Assembly (NCBI RefSeq): GCF_006228325.1
Contig: NZ_CP040231.1
Span: 1,834,955-1,898,954, forward strand
Source of the DNA: Streptococcus sp. 1643
GTDB taxonomy: Bacteria; Bacillota; Bacilli; Lactobacillales; Streptococcaceae
Reading direction: 5' to 3'
DNA length: 64,000 nt
A program made the position numbers and the translations under genes. Under the pieces are notes generated by a model. The model did no database searches. It was not told where the DNA came from and saw only the letters and a list, made by a program, of their open reading frames with translations. The stretch's first letter is position 1. Each line of letters opens with the position of its first letter. Shown here one piece after another: positions 1-6,665 of the stretch.

Positions 1-107
1 TAAAAATCACTGTATCCTTCAATATTAGACTCTGAAATAAAAACTTTAGCCATTCCATCGGATGAACTTGGTTTATCGCATTCCGTTAAGTCGTTATTTA
101 ACATCAT
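1..107 (-). CDS. Partial small hypothetical protein, cut by the window edge
   Basis: An open frame starts at ATG ATG (107 to 102 on the minus strand) and runs off the left edge. The visible product begins MMLNNDLTECDKPSSSDG and then reads MAKVFISESNIEGYSDF. A weak purine-rich stretch (AGAAAGAG) lies upstream. I do not recognise a family. It lies left of another small leftward ORF (157-369), so both may be accessory genes of the phage-derived element. Only 35 residues are visible and the frame could be fortuitous. Confidence 0.35.
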   Translation of the reverse strand, partial: MMLNNDLTECDKPSSSDGMAKVFISESNIEGYSDF

Positions 108-156
108 TCAGGCTCTTTCTATCATCTTAGTCAAATAATGTGACCATATTTTTATT

Positions 157-369
157 TTACGATACTTGTGGAAAAACTTCATCCCATATATCCACTAAAC
201 TTTTACCATCAAAAACTTTAGCTTCCATAGCTTCATCAATCGTATTAAACTGCTGACCTTCATAATCATAACCAACTACACAAACGCTAGATAAGAAACA
301 AGCACCTCGGCCATTAACATTAAATTCAAGATCGGTCTCTAAATATTTTTTAATTTCATCTTTTTTCAT
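157..369 (-). CDS. Small acidic hypothetical protein (70 aa)
   Basis: The product is 70 residues, acidic, with no signal peptide or membrane segment. It begins MKKDEIKKYLETDLEFN and has a short patch GRGACFLSSVCVVGYDY in the middle. The ATG at 369 is preceded by GAGGTG about 11 bases upstream on the minus strand, a credible ribosome binding site. I cannot assign a family or function. It sits outside the compact replication cluster of the satellite element and left of the HNH gene, so it could be island cargo or flanking host sequence. Confidence 0.5.
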   Translation of the reverse strand: MKKDEIKKYLETDLEFNVNGRGACFLSSVCVVGYDYEGQQFNTIDEAMEAKVFDGKSLVDIWDEVFPQVS

Positions 370-637
370 ACATAATTACCACACCTCGATTATATCATTT
401 TTTATATTTCTAAGCCCTAACATTTTATTTCATTATTACTTAATTCTGTGATTTGGCGCGAGAAAAAATGTACAGTGACGGCGTGAAGCTCTTGAGCGCC
501 TAGAGGGAGGGGGATACCCCCCTATACTTTAGCTAGGACTTACTTCACACATATCTGTTATTTTTTTCAAGATTTAAGTATTCAAAATTATTTTTGACAT
601 TTTTAAAAAATAATATAATTTTTCTTTTTTGCCTTCT

Positions 638-983
638 TCAAGCTCTGTACTTTGTCCAGTCTCTAGATTGTGGCAGGTTGCGATTGCCTACAACAGTAGC
701 ATTGGCTGACCTATCGTCAGCATATAACTTATCAGACTTCTGTCTGTTGCATTGCCAGTGCGCTAGCTGTAGGTTGTTGATGTCTGATGGATGACCGTTT
801 CGATTGATTGGAATAATGTGATCGATAACTGGTGACAAAGGATGTGGATACTTCAATGACTTATCCACTGGTAGTCCACAAATCCCACAAGTATTTCTGG
901 TCTTTAGAATAATCTTTTTATTCTTTTCAAAAGCGACTCTGTGAGGACCACTCCGGTCCGGTCTATCCTGGGGGGGTATTCAT
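638..983 (-). pseudogene. Phage-type HNH endonuclease, apparently frameshifted near its N-terminus
   Basis: The minus-strand frame contains a complete HNH nuclease core: a CGICG zinc-binding pair, then IDHIIPINRNGHPSD, then NLQLAHWQCNRQKSD. This is the arrangement of small HNH proteins encoded next to terminase genes in cos-type phages, where they assist DNA packaging. The only in-frame standard start is a GTG at 868, which would remove the first Cys pair. Upstream the frame stays open back to a TGA just past a run of seven G (970-976). If the run had six G, an ATG at 983 would read MNTPQDRPDRSGPHRVAFEK straight into the domain, about 114 aa, a normal length. So the gene is either frameshifted, phase-variable, or affected by a homopolymer error. 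No strong ribosome site precedes the ATG. No terminase genes are visible. Confidence 0.65.
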
Positions 984-986
984 CTA

Positions 987-1042
987 GGGAGGGGGTCCTT
1001 TCTTTTTAGGGGAGGGGATCCTTTCTTTTTAGGGGAGGGGAT
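987..1042. repeat. Tandem 23-bp G-rich direct repeat (about 2.4 copies)
   Basis: Two full 23-base units (987-1009 and 1010-1032) and a partial third share the pattern GGGAGGGG, then TCCTTTCTTTTTAG. They differ at one base. The G runs are dense enough to form a G-quadruplex on the plus strand. Similar G/C-run motifs flank the area, for example GGGGGATACCCCCC near 509-522 and CCCCCT near 1070 and 1106. The repeat lies immediately upstream of the HNH gene. Function unknown. Confidence 0.7.
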
Positions 1043-1160
1043 TGGTATTCTCAAATATACCCCCTCGGTATCTTTCAAAACAGGGGTGTTTTTAGTGCAC
1101 CCACCCCCCTACTCTCAGCTGTGAGTTTCTTATACATTTATATTTCTATTGAAGATTGTA

Positions 1161-1808
1161 TTATTTTTTATTGTAGTTTAAAATCAATTTATACGCTTCA
1201 AACTCCTTAAAGCAATTCATTGCATCACGAAGATTTTCGCCTCTGATTTCGTAGGAATGAAAATTAAATCCTGTAGTACCTTTAGTGGTAAAGTTTGTTT
1301 TTAAGTCACGGATTATGTTCTCAGCTTCATTTCTTAAATTATTGCATTCTGTATAAAGATCTTCAAGTTCTTTAAGAAGACTACTAGCATTTTTAAAGAA
1401 TCTATCATCTTCTTTTTTCATAAAATCACGGATTTCATCCTCAATACTTTGCGTCTGTTCTTTAGAAATATAATTTTTATTTTCAATGCTACTACGACGA
1501 TTTTTGTACATTTCTCGTTTTTTATTTAATACGGAAATCTTTTCTTCAATTTTGGTGTAAGATTCAGCATCCAAGTTGGCTTCAGCAGCAGCCAATTCTT
1601 CATATTGTGAACTAATTTCAGATTCAATTATTGGTAAATGATCACTGATTTCAGCTAATTCTTCCGCTTGTTTGTTCCGTACTTCTTCCAGTTTCTTTTT
1701 ATTTTTTTCAATTACATTCATCTTCTTCTCCAATTCTTTGTTAAATATTTTTTTGTATCCGTCGTTAATTTTATCTGGCTCGTTTCTTATCCTTGGTTTT
1801 TCTAACAT
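1161..1808 (-). CDS. Coiled-coil hypothetical protein of the phage-derived element (215 aa)
   Basis: The product is 215 residues, strongly charged and rich in Glu and Lys. There is no signal peptide or membrane segment. Long heptad-like helices span roughly residues 20-165, predicting an extended coiled coil, followed by a mixed C-terminal part ending in FKEFEAYKLILNYNKK. The ATG at 1808 is followed by LEKPRIRNEPDKIND. It is the last large leftward gene after the replication protein, separated from it by the AT-rich repeat region, so it may have its own promoter. Structural or packaging-interference proteins often occupy this position in satellites, but I recognise no family and assign no function. 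Confidence 0.7.
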   Translation of the reverse strand: MLEKPRIRNEPDKINDGYKKIFNKELEKKMNVIEKNKKKLEEVRNKQAEELAEISDHLPIIESEISSQYEELAAAEANLDAESYTKIEEKISVLNKKREMYKNRRSSIENKNYISKEQTQSIEDEIRDFMKKEDDRFFKNASSLLKELEDLYTECNNLRNEAENIIRDLKTNFTTKGTTGFNFHSYEIRGENLRDAMNCFKEFEAYKLILNYNKK

Positions 1809-2019
1809 TTTTACCTCATTTCACAACTGTTATATTTAACATATCTTCTATTCTGTTAAATTCAAGCCGTTTTCTCAATCCCTTTTGTATCAAGGGGATA
1901 GGTCTATTTTGCGTTTTTTAATTTACATTTTTTCATTATGTTAAATACACATGAATTTTATAGCTAAAACAACCTCCAAAAATCAAATTCAATCACTGAA
2001 AAATAATCAGTTTCAAAAA

Positions 2020-2332
2020 GGTAGTCATTTTTGAATATCTAGTGACTACCACTTGCACCTTACAGCCACAAGGGTTTATAAAATGCGTAGTCAGGTAGTC
2101 ACCTCGCTCCAAAAAAAATAAATAATAAACGTTTTAATCTATTCATTCTATTTACTTTATAAATAATATAAAATAACTACTTTTAAATATAAAAGTCAAT
2201 AATATCAAGGGTTTAGGGGGGTAGTCAGTAAAATCTTAAAAACTACCCTTTTTCTAAATCCTTTTTGTTTAAAGGTTCTAGCTACCCTCTAAATGGTAGT
2301 CATTTTCTGGGTTAGTGACTACCCTAACTACC
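2020..2332. other. Candidate replication origin of the satellite: iterons around an AT-rich core
   Basis: The 8-mer GGTAGTCA or its complement TGACTACC occurs exactly at 2020-2027, 2043-2050 (reversed), 2094-2101, 2220-2227, 2295-2302 and 2316-2323 (reversed). Near copies lie at 2086-2093, 2241-2248, 2281-2286 and 2326-2332. Two pairs face each other as inverted repeats with gaps of 15 and 13 bases. Between the two clusters, about 2105-2215 is almost entirely A and T, as expected for an unwinding element. The cluster abuts the 3' end of the VapE-like replication gene. Iterons flanking an AT-rich region next to the primase/helicase gene is the known layout of satellite origins. That it fires is inference. 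The rest of the gene-free stretch (1809-2019) holds only an imperfect hairpin near 1880-1897. Confidence 0.6.
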
Positions 2333-3782
2333 TTTTATGTTTTGAGTAACCAGGTTTAACGCTTTTTCCAAATTTCAAAGATCGTTTGTGTTCCCATCCC
2401 TCTTTATTTTGCATATACTTTTTAACCTTTGCTTTATCCTTTGGTGGTGCTTTGTCAGTTAGATAGACTTCTTGGAAAAATAGATTTATAGTCATCTTGT
2501 CACGTTCTACCAATTCGCCATATTTATCTGTATCAAGTTCCACCGTTCCACTCTCGCTATTTCTAAAATAGCCCTCGTTCATCATGTCATAAATATAGTA
2601 ATACCTGGTTCTATCTGTAACTGGGTAATGGTACATGTTTTTTGGAAAAGGTAAAGCCAAATAACGCTCCAAATCCTCAAGAGTTTCATCAGCAAATTTG
2701 TACCTACTTCTTACCTCATTTACCAGGTTCTCCTGCTCGTCTGTCAGCGTCAAAGACTGGTTAGACTTCCAAGCTACTACCATAGCGCCCCAAAAGGCTC
2801 TGCGGTCTTTTTCCGTCCACTTCCTGCCCTTATAAGTGGTATCCTTATGTACTTCAGCAACAAGAAAGCGCCTTTCCCCTGTTAAGTCGTTCAAATAATC
2901 ATGATCATTAGTTGCCCTCACGATGATAAAACTCTTGGGTAGTCGTCTATCACTGGAAGCATAAGGCGGTCTATACTCTAGTTTGGTTTCGGTGATGAAC
3001 TTCTTCAACTCTGAAAAACTAGCCTTTTTACTGGCCACCATTTCATCATCAAATACACACCAATTTCTAACCATTCTAGCCTTATCGTCTTTGTCTGTGA
3101 AAGTTTCAACGGTTGTAAAATACTTATGAGTGAATAGTCCCTCAAAAAATTGGGTCTTTCCTACTCCCTGCCTTCCAGTCAAGTCCAGCACAAAGTCAAA
3201 CTTAATAGAGGGGTCAAATACCTTAGCAACCGCCCCACGGAAAAACAAATCCATGATAATACGGTTATATTCATCATCTTTGATATTGAGATAATGCCTT
3301 AAAATAGCAAAGGGATCACGCTGATTCACTAACTCTCTATATTCGCTTTCGCATGATTCCAGATAGTCTTTTAAAGGGTTGTAGCTATGTTCACCAGCCA
3401 CCACCTCCAAAATATCAGCGATATCCCCTTTTTTATAATCTATCTTGTACTTTGTAGCAATATAAGCCCTAATCTCTCTAATAATTAGGTCGTCAATGGT
3501 TCCGCTTAAGGTTCTACCGTTCAATTTTGTTGCTTTTGTCACGTCAATTTCATAAGTGAATGTATTGTACTGTATCGCCCCCTTCAGTTTGCTATCTCCA
3601 CTTAAAATCTTCTTAAGATTGTCCAAGGTAACCGCAAAGCCTTTCCCTTTGGTTTTCGGTGTTAGATTCAGACTATTATTATCCTCGTTGGTCTCTCTTG
3701 CTTGGGTCAAGTCCACCACGGTAGGCGGTATTTGTTGCTGATTCTCTTCGATAATTTTAGTTACAATTTCTTCACTATTCAA
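2328..3782 (-). CDS. VapE/virulence-associated E family P-loop replication protein
   Basis: This 484-residue protein carries the VapE-type ATPase core. A Walker A motif (GRQGVGKTQF, about residue 205) follows DLT, and a Walker B-like VFDDE lies about 45 residues later. ITETKLEYRPPY and FIIVRATNDHDYL, then TGERRFLVAEV complete the family pattern. In satellites and small prophages such proteins act as the replication initiator or helicase, sometimes with a separate primase. The stop codon falls inside the GGTAGTCA repeat cluster, which supports an origin-linked role. The gene overlaps the 3' end of the upstream gene by 8 bases, so the two are translationally linked. The N-terminal 100 residues are less conserved, and I see no clear primase domain. 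Confidence 0.8.
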   Translation of the reverse strand: MNSEEIVTKIIEENQQQIPPTVVDLTQARETNEDNNSLNLTPKTKGKGFAVTLDNLKKILSGDSKLKGAIQYNTFTYEIDVTKATKLNGRTLSGTIDDLIIREIRAYIATKYKIDYKKGDIADILEVVAGEHSYNPLKDYLESCESEYRELVNQRDPFAILRHYLNIKDDEYNRIIMDLFFRGAVAKVFDPSIKFDFVLDLTGRQGVGKTQFFEGLFTHKYFTTVETFTDKDDKARMVRNWCVFDDEMVASKKASFSELKKFITETKLEYRPPYASSDRRLPKSFIIVRATNDHDYLNDLTGERRFLVAEVHKDTTYKGRKWTEKDRRAFWGAMVVAWKSNQSLTLTDEQENLVNEVRSRYKFADETLEDLERYLALPFPKNMYHYPVTDRTRYYYIYDMMNEGYFRNSESGTVELDTDKYGELVERDKMTINLFFQEVYLTDKAPPKDKAKVKKYMQNKEGWEHKRSLKFGKSVKPGYSKHKR

Positions 3783-4290
3783 AAGCCACCTCCTTATAGA
3801 ATTTTGTCGCTACTTCAAGGAAATAACTGGCCAATTCTTTCCGTTTGACGATAGTAGAAAACAAATCCACTAACTGACTAAAACTGTAACCATTCACAAA
3901 TAGCAATCGGACAAAAAGTGAAGTCTCATACCTGGTATAAATGCCATTACAAATCAGGTCAAAAACCCAGCCTTTTAACTCCACTCCAAGCCCCTGCCGT
4001 TGCTCTGTCAATTTATTTACCTCTAAATCTTTCAGGATCATCAGCAATTCAGGACTAGCCAAGGTAATTTCTAATGGTCTAGCTAGTTCCCATCCTTCCC
4101 TATCACTCTTTTCGTCTCGGATAGCTACATATAAGCCTTTGTAACGAAAATCCGTCAGTCCCTCACCTATTGGCTCGTAGTATACAAACTTATAGTGATT
4201 TCCATTCTTCCAAACTTGAGTAGGGGTAGACTTTAGAAAGGCGAATAATGATAGTTTATCAGCGGATAAAATTAACTCGAGTACTCTCAT
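3775..4290 (-). CDS. Hypothetical protein of the satellite replication cluster (171 aa)
   Basis: The product is 171 residues, soluble, with no motif I can name. It begins MRVLELILSADKLSLFAFL and has a conserved-looking middle (GVELKGWVFDLICNGIYTRYE) and a helical C-terminus. Its start overlaps the stop of the upstream HTH gene by four bases (ATGA), and its end overlaps the VapE-like gene by eight bases. This tight coupling suggests its product is needed with the replication protein. It might correspond to a primase accessory or replication-regulatory protein, but no catalytic residues are evident. Confidence 0.75.
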   Translation of the reverse strand: MRVLELILSADKLSLFAFLKSTPTQVWKNGNHYKFVYYEPIGEGLTDFRYKGLYVAIRDEKSDREGWELARPLEITLASPELLMILKDLEVNKLTEQRQGLGVELKGWVFDLICNGIYTRYETSLFVRLLFVNGYSFSQLVDLFSTIVKRKELASYFLEVATKFYKEVAFE

Positions 4291-4550
4291 TCCTCTACCC
4301 CCAAGAACTTAAGAACATCGGAAATTTTATAATAAGCCTTTCTAGTATCCTCGATTGGTGGGATATATTGTCGTAAGCCTGCATGTTCCCAACTACTCAG
4401 GGTTTTATCTCCTATATTTAACTCTTCCTTAAGTTCCGTTTTACTAATCAAATTCAACTTTTTTGGAGGAATTTTTTCATGGTTCTTTAGATACCGTTCC
4501 ACTGATTCCAGAATATTCGACTTTAGATCCTCAATCATCTTTTCAAACAT
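4287..4550 (-). CDS. MerR/excisionase-like helix-turn-helix DNA-binding protein
   Basis: I take the start at the ATG of MFEKMIEDL (4550); a longer frame reaches 4580 but would add MQGLNRGGAS without a ribosome site. The 87-residue product ends in a winged-helix-like segment: ISKTELKEELNIGDKTLSSW, then EHAGLRQYIPP and YYKISDVLKFLG. This resembles the HTH_17/MerR-like domains of phage excisionases and plasmid replication regulators. It lies between a small membrane protein gene and the 171-residue replication-cluster gene, overlapping the latter by ATGA. Likely role: binding element DNA during replication or excision. Which of the two is unknown. Confidence 0.7.
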   Translation of the reverse strand: MFEKMIEDLKSNILESVERYLKNHEKIPPKKLNLISKTELKEELNIGDKTLSSWEHAGLRQYIPPIEDTRKAYYKISDVLKFLGVEE

Positions 4551-4551
4551 A

Positions 4552-4761
4552 CTAGCACCCCCACGGTTTAATCCCTGCAAGCTGAATATATCGCCCGTAG
4601 CAAGGACTTAAATCCTCGCTAGGTGTTTCTTTCATCTGTCTATTTTCTCGCTCAATTTGGGCGCTTTTTTTGCGGTCTCGGTGGTTTAGGTAAATAAGAA
4701 AGCCAATCAGTACCACCACAAAGATAAGTGCCTGTGTGTTGGTTAAATTTAACTCATTCAT
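4552..4761 (-). CDS. Small single-pass membrane protein (69 aa)
   Basis: The likely start is the ATG at 4761 (MNELNLTNTQ), preceded by GAGGA about eight bases upstream; an in-frame ATG at 4809 lacks a ribosome site. One transmembrane helix (about residues 9-25, ALIFVVVLIGFLIYL) is followed by a basic patch NHRDRKK, predicting an outside-in orientation with a cytoplasmic C-terminus. The remaining tail is polar and ends CYGRYIQLAGIKPWGC. It ends one base before the HTH gene start. Small membrane proteins of this type are common in satellites and phages. Function unknown. Confidence 0.6.
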   Translation of the reverse strand: MNELNLTNTQALIFVVVLIGFLIYLNHRDRKKSAQIERENRQMKETPSEDLSPCYGRYIQLAGIKPWGC

Positions 4762-4762
4762 C

Positions 4763-4966
4763 TTATGTCCTCGCTTTGTAATTCTTGATGTATAACTGTT
4801 GTATTTCATGTTCCATTTTTAGAAATGCTTCCACTTCTTCTATGGATACTTTTTTATTGATAAAATCACTTATGAATTGGAATAGGTTTGGACTTTCTGC
4901 TTTGACCTCAGACATTAGATTGTCAAGGTCTGCTTGTGTATTTATTTCTAAGTTTGTTATTGTCAT
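4763..4966 (-). CDS. Small hypothetical protein (67 aa)
   Basis: The product is 67 residues, acidic and predicted helical (MTITNLEINTQADLDNLMSE, then KVSIEEVEAFLKMEHEIQQL). There is no signal or membrane segment. The ATG at 4966 lies inside the 3' end of the preceding short frame (4923-5102). AAGGA about 15 bases upstream is the only ribosome-site-like sequence, so coupled translation is likely. No family recognised. Confidence 0.55.
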   Translation of the reverse strand: MTITNLEINTQADLDNLMSEVKAESPNLFQFISDFINKKVSIEEVEAFLKMEHEIQQLYIKNYKART

Positions 4967-5102
4967 CTTTTGCTTTGTTATCCTTTTTCTTGCCGTTTCC
5001 TATACAGTATTTACACCACTCCAAACGCTGGGCGATTGCCCCTAGTTGGCGGACGCATTTAGTGATGTTTCGTGGGTAATCACCCACATTTTTACTAAAC
5101 AA
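4923..5102 (-). CDS. Probable small protein with TTG start (59 aa)
   Basis: This frame opens with TTG at 5102 and reads MFSKNVGDYPRNITKCVRQL, then GAIAQRLEWCKYCIGNGKKK and a lysine/asparagine-rich tail ending RNKYTSRP. The composition, a C-x2-C pair in EWCKYC and the helix CVRQLGAIAQRLEW look like a real coding sequence. The region would otherwise be a gap in a very tightly packed cluster. It overlaps the next gene start (4966) by 44 bases. The ribosome site is weak, and the start could instead be the GTG five codons later. Function unknown. Confidence 0.45.
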   Translation of the reverse strand: MFSKNVGDYPRNITKCVRQLGAIAQRLEWCKYCIGNGKKKDNKAKDDNNKLRNKYTSRP

Positions 5103-5134
5103 GTGCTTAGAGTCGCCGTGTCAGCACTCATTTT

Positions 5135-5163
5135 TCAAAACCTTTTCTAATTGCTTGCCTGCT
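5135..5163. repeat. 29-bp direct repeat, copy 1
   Basis: These 29 bases match 9475-9503 at 28 positions and in the same orientation; the shared core is TTTTCTAATTGCTTGCCTGC. On the minus strand this copy would encode AGKQLEKVL in frame with the upstream 49-residue ORF (5175-5324), but beyond its TAA stop. It looks like a coding remnant shared with the segment before the integrase. Confidence 0.75.
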
Positions 5164-5174
5164 CTTCGGTTTTC

Positions 5175-5324
5175 TTAGTTTGTCTTTGTTTCGTTTTCGA
5201 TTTGATCGCCTAATCTTTTCCAGGCTCTATCAAATTCTTTACGTTGAATTTCTTTGCTATGTAATTGCCTTGCTAATTCCATACCTCTACGCATGAATCT
5301 AGCAAAATGTGTCTTTTCTTCCAT
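5175..5324 (-). CDS. Small basic hypothetical protein (49 aa)
   Basis: An ATG at 5324 with GGAGAG about eight bases upstream starts a 49-residue frame: MEEKTHFARFMRRGMELARQ, then LHSKEIQRKEFDRAWKRLGD and QIENETKTN. The product is predicted as two helices, strongly basic in the first. It starts two bases after the stop of the 142-residue gene, typical of this operon. In-frame sequence continues after the TAA with ENRRAGKQLEKVLKNEC, so an ancestral form may have been about 17 residues longer. Function unknown. Confidence 0.6.
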   Translation of the reverse strand: MEEKTHFARFMRRGMELARQLHSKEIQRKEFDRAWKRLGDQIENETKTN

Positions 5325-5326
5325 CC

Positions 5327-5755
5327 CTAGCTCTCCATCATGTCATAAAGTAGGGCGTAGTATTTATCTGGAATCCTATCCAAGGCTTTCAGTCCGTCAT
5401 GTTCTGCTTTTTGTCTAGTTTCTGCCTTAACCGTGCTATCAAAGGCAATAGAAAAGGCATTTAACATAGCCTTGTAGCGGTCTACACTCTTCAAATAGCG
5501 ACCACGTTCCCCAAGTTCCTTGTCTTCCAGTTCTTCTTTTACAGTATCGTCCAAGAGTTCAAACTTAGTGTAAACTTCTTTTTCTACTTTGAAACCTAGT
5601 CGCTTATTTTGTCTGAGATTGTAAAGATTAACCTTGCAACTGTCTAGGTTACGGTAGCCTAACACTCCTGCGATTTCTTCTAAGTTTTTGCCCTCAAGTT
5701 CAGGCAATTTTTCAGCAATATCCTTGAATTTTACTGCTTGATGTTGTTTTCTCAT
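5327..5755 (-). CDS. Hypothetical phage/satellite protein (142 aa)
   Basis: The 142-residue product starts MRKQHQAVKFKDIAEKLPEL. The first 60 residues (EEIAGVLGYRNLDSCKVNLY) look like a small helix-turn-helix region that could read DNA in the manner of sigma-like or terminase-associated phage proteins. The C-terminal half is helical and ends LKALDRIPDKYYALLYDMMES. It is the first gene after the small RNA candidate and begins just downstream of the inverted repeat at 5787-5809. The family is not recognised with certainty. Confidence 0.65.
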   Translation of the reverse strand: MRKQHQAVKFKDIAEKLPELEGKNLEEIAGVLGYRNLDSCKVNLYNLRQNKRLGFKVEKEVYTKFELLDDTVKEELEDKELGERGRYLKSVDRYKAMLNAFSIAFDSTVKAETRQKAEHDGLKALDRIPDKYYALLYDMMES

Positions 5756-5783
5756 TGTGTACCTTGTCTTTCTATGCTATAAT
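5755..5783 (+). promoter_or_regulatory. Rightward promoter for the candidate small RNA
   Basis: TTGTGT (5755-5760), a 17-base spacer, and a perfect TATAAT (5778-5783) preceded by TG at the extended -10 position. It points right, against both neighbouring leftward genes, towards a terminator 40 bases further on. The -35 is poor but the extended -10 compensates. Confidence 0.5.
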
Positions 5784-5789
5784 CAAGGT

Positions 5790-5863
5790 ATAGAAAAAAT
5801 ATCTATACCATTCATCTAGTTGCTTGCTCTCCTCGACCAAAATTTGAGCAAGTGACTTTTTTT
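5790..5863 (+). ncRNA. Candidate small RNA of about 70 nt in the satellite
   Basis: Transcription from the promoter at 5755-5783 would begin near 5790. It would end at a rho-independent terminator: GTTGCTTGCTC (5819-5829) pairs with GAGCAAGTGAC (5846-5856) through seven Watson-Crick pairs plus a four-pair extension with two G-T wobbles, followed directly by seven T (5857-5863). No rightward gene exists here, so the promoter and terminator only make sense for a short non-coding transcript. Its 5' end overlaps the second half of an 8-bp inverted repeat (GGTATAGA at 5787-5794, TCTATACC at 5802-5809), which could be an operator or a 5' hairpin. It would run opposite to any leftward read-through transcript. 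Not recognised as a known RNA family. Confidence 0.45.
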
Positions 5864-5874
5864 GTTGTCTTGTT

Positions 5875-6129
5875 TCATGCTTTTTTCCCTGACTTGGGCT
5901 TATAAAGCAAGTCTTTACTTTCGATAAGATCCAGAATCCAGCTGAAGCCCTGCTCTACTGTTTCAAGTAATGCGCCCAGGTCTTCACTTTCTAAGTCCTC
6001 ATAGTTCATGCAAAGATATTCGGCTAGTTGTCTGTCTTTCTCAACTAGCTTTTTAAAATCCTTGAAACGCTTGGGAATCGGAAATCCCTTGCTATTAGTA
6101 ATTGTTTCAAATTCTACTTTATTATCCAT
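5875..6129 (-). CDS. Small acidic hypothetical protein of the early satellite operon (84 aa)
   Basis: The product is 84 residues, starting MDNKVEFETITNSKGFPIPK. A helical acidic middle (YLCMNYEDLESEDLGALLET) is followed by a basic tail (KPKSGKKA). No membrane segment. It is the first sizeable gene of the leftward operon behind the cro-like regulator. The 254-base gap upstream (6130-6383) contains only very short frames; one 19-codon frame (6122-6181) overlaps its start by eight bases and might act as a leader. Function unknown. Confidence 0.6.
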   Translation of the reverse strand: MDNKVEFETITNSKGFPIPKRFKDFKKLVEKDRQLAEYLCMNYEDLESEDLGALLETVEQGFSWILDLIESKDLLYKPKSGKKA

Positions 6130-6383
6130 TCTTAAAATTTCTACACTTAAATAATAAGTTTACTTTCCTCTTTTTGCTCATGCTTGCCACTTAAGACAGT
6201 ACCATATGAATTTACTAATTGAGATAGGAGACAAAACCGTTATAAATCCTTGATACTGCCATAGGTAGCAAGCATCTTAATCTAGCGAATAGTTAGCTAG
6301 TCTGATCAATCAATCTCCAGTGGTAAAGCACCATACAAGAAATCTGTAAATATGAACTAAAATCGTGATTGGTTCGCTCCTTT

Positions 6384-6569
6384 CTAATAGTCTTCTGCAA
6401 GCCACTGCATGGCTTTTTGGTAAATGCTCGGCTTTACTTCACCACCGTCTCGAATTTTTCGATAGGTAACTTGTGTAACTCCGATTTCCTCGCCTGCTTG
6501 CTTTGCAGTCAATTTCTTGTCTGCCTGCTTTCGGCGAATCGCTTTTGCTTGTGTTGAGGTAATAAGCAA
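6384..6569 (-). CDS. Cro-like helix-turn-helix regulator (61 aa)
   Basis: A 61-residue basic protein with a helix-turn-helix: LTAKQAGEEIGVTQVTYRKI. It is transcribed divergently from the larger XRE repressor, the classic phage cI/cro arrangement. The start is a TTG (6569) with GGGAGA about eight bases upstream on the minus strand. A consensus promoter (TTGACA, 17 bases, TATACT) lies 50-75 bases ahead and is overlapped by operator-like palindromes. It likely switches the element to the excision and replication programme and leads the leftward operon. Confidence 0.75.
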   Translation of the reverse strand: MLITSTQAKAIRRKQADKKLTAKQAGEEIGVTQVTYRKIRDGGEVKPSIYQKAMQWLAEDY

Positions 6570-6590
6570 TGATATTTCTCCCTTCTTTTT

Positions 6591-6647
6591 GTTATCATTT
6601 TTGATAACTTATAGTTAGAGTATAGCATCATAAATGATACTTGTCAA
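6591..6647 (-). promoter_or_regulatory. Early leftward promoter with operator palindromes (satellite genetic switch)
   Basis: On the minus strand TTGACA (6647-6642), a 17-base spacer and TATACT (6624-6619) form a near-consensus promoter for the cro-like gene. A palindrome GTTATCATTTTTGATAAC (6591-6608) sits just downstream of the start point. A second, imperfect one (GCATCATAAATGATAC, 6625-6640) fills the -35/-10 spacer. Both share the half-site (G)NATCA/TGAT(N)C, so they are the likely binding sites for the XRE repressor. Binding at the spacer would block RNA polymerase. Confidence 0.65.
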
Positions 6648-6665
6648 CAGAAAATAATTTTATTT

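Noticed and set aside
594..794. Plus-strand 66-codon frame opposite the HNH gene
   Set aside because: It is antisense to a recognisable HNH domain and has no ribosome site.
6122..6181. 19-codon frame overlapping the start of the 84-residue satellite protein
   Set aside because: No good ribosome site and no recognisable product; might be a leader peptide but support is too thin.
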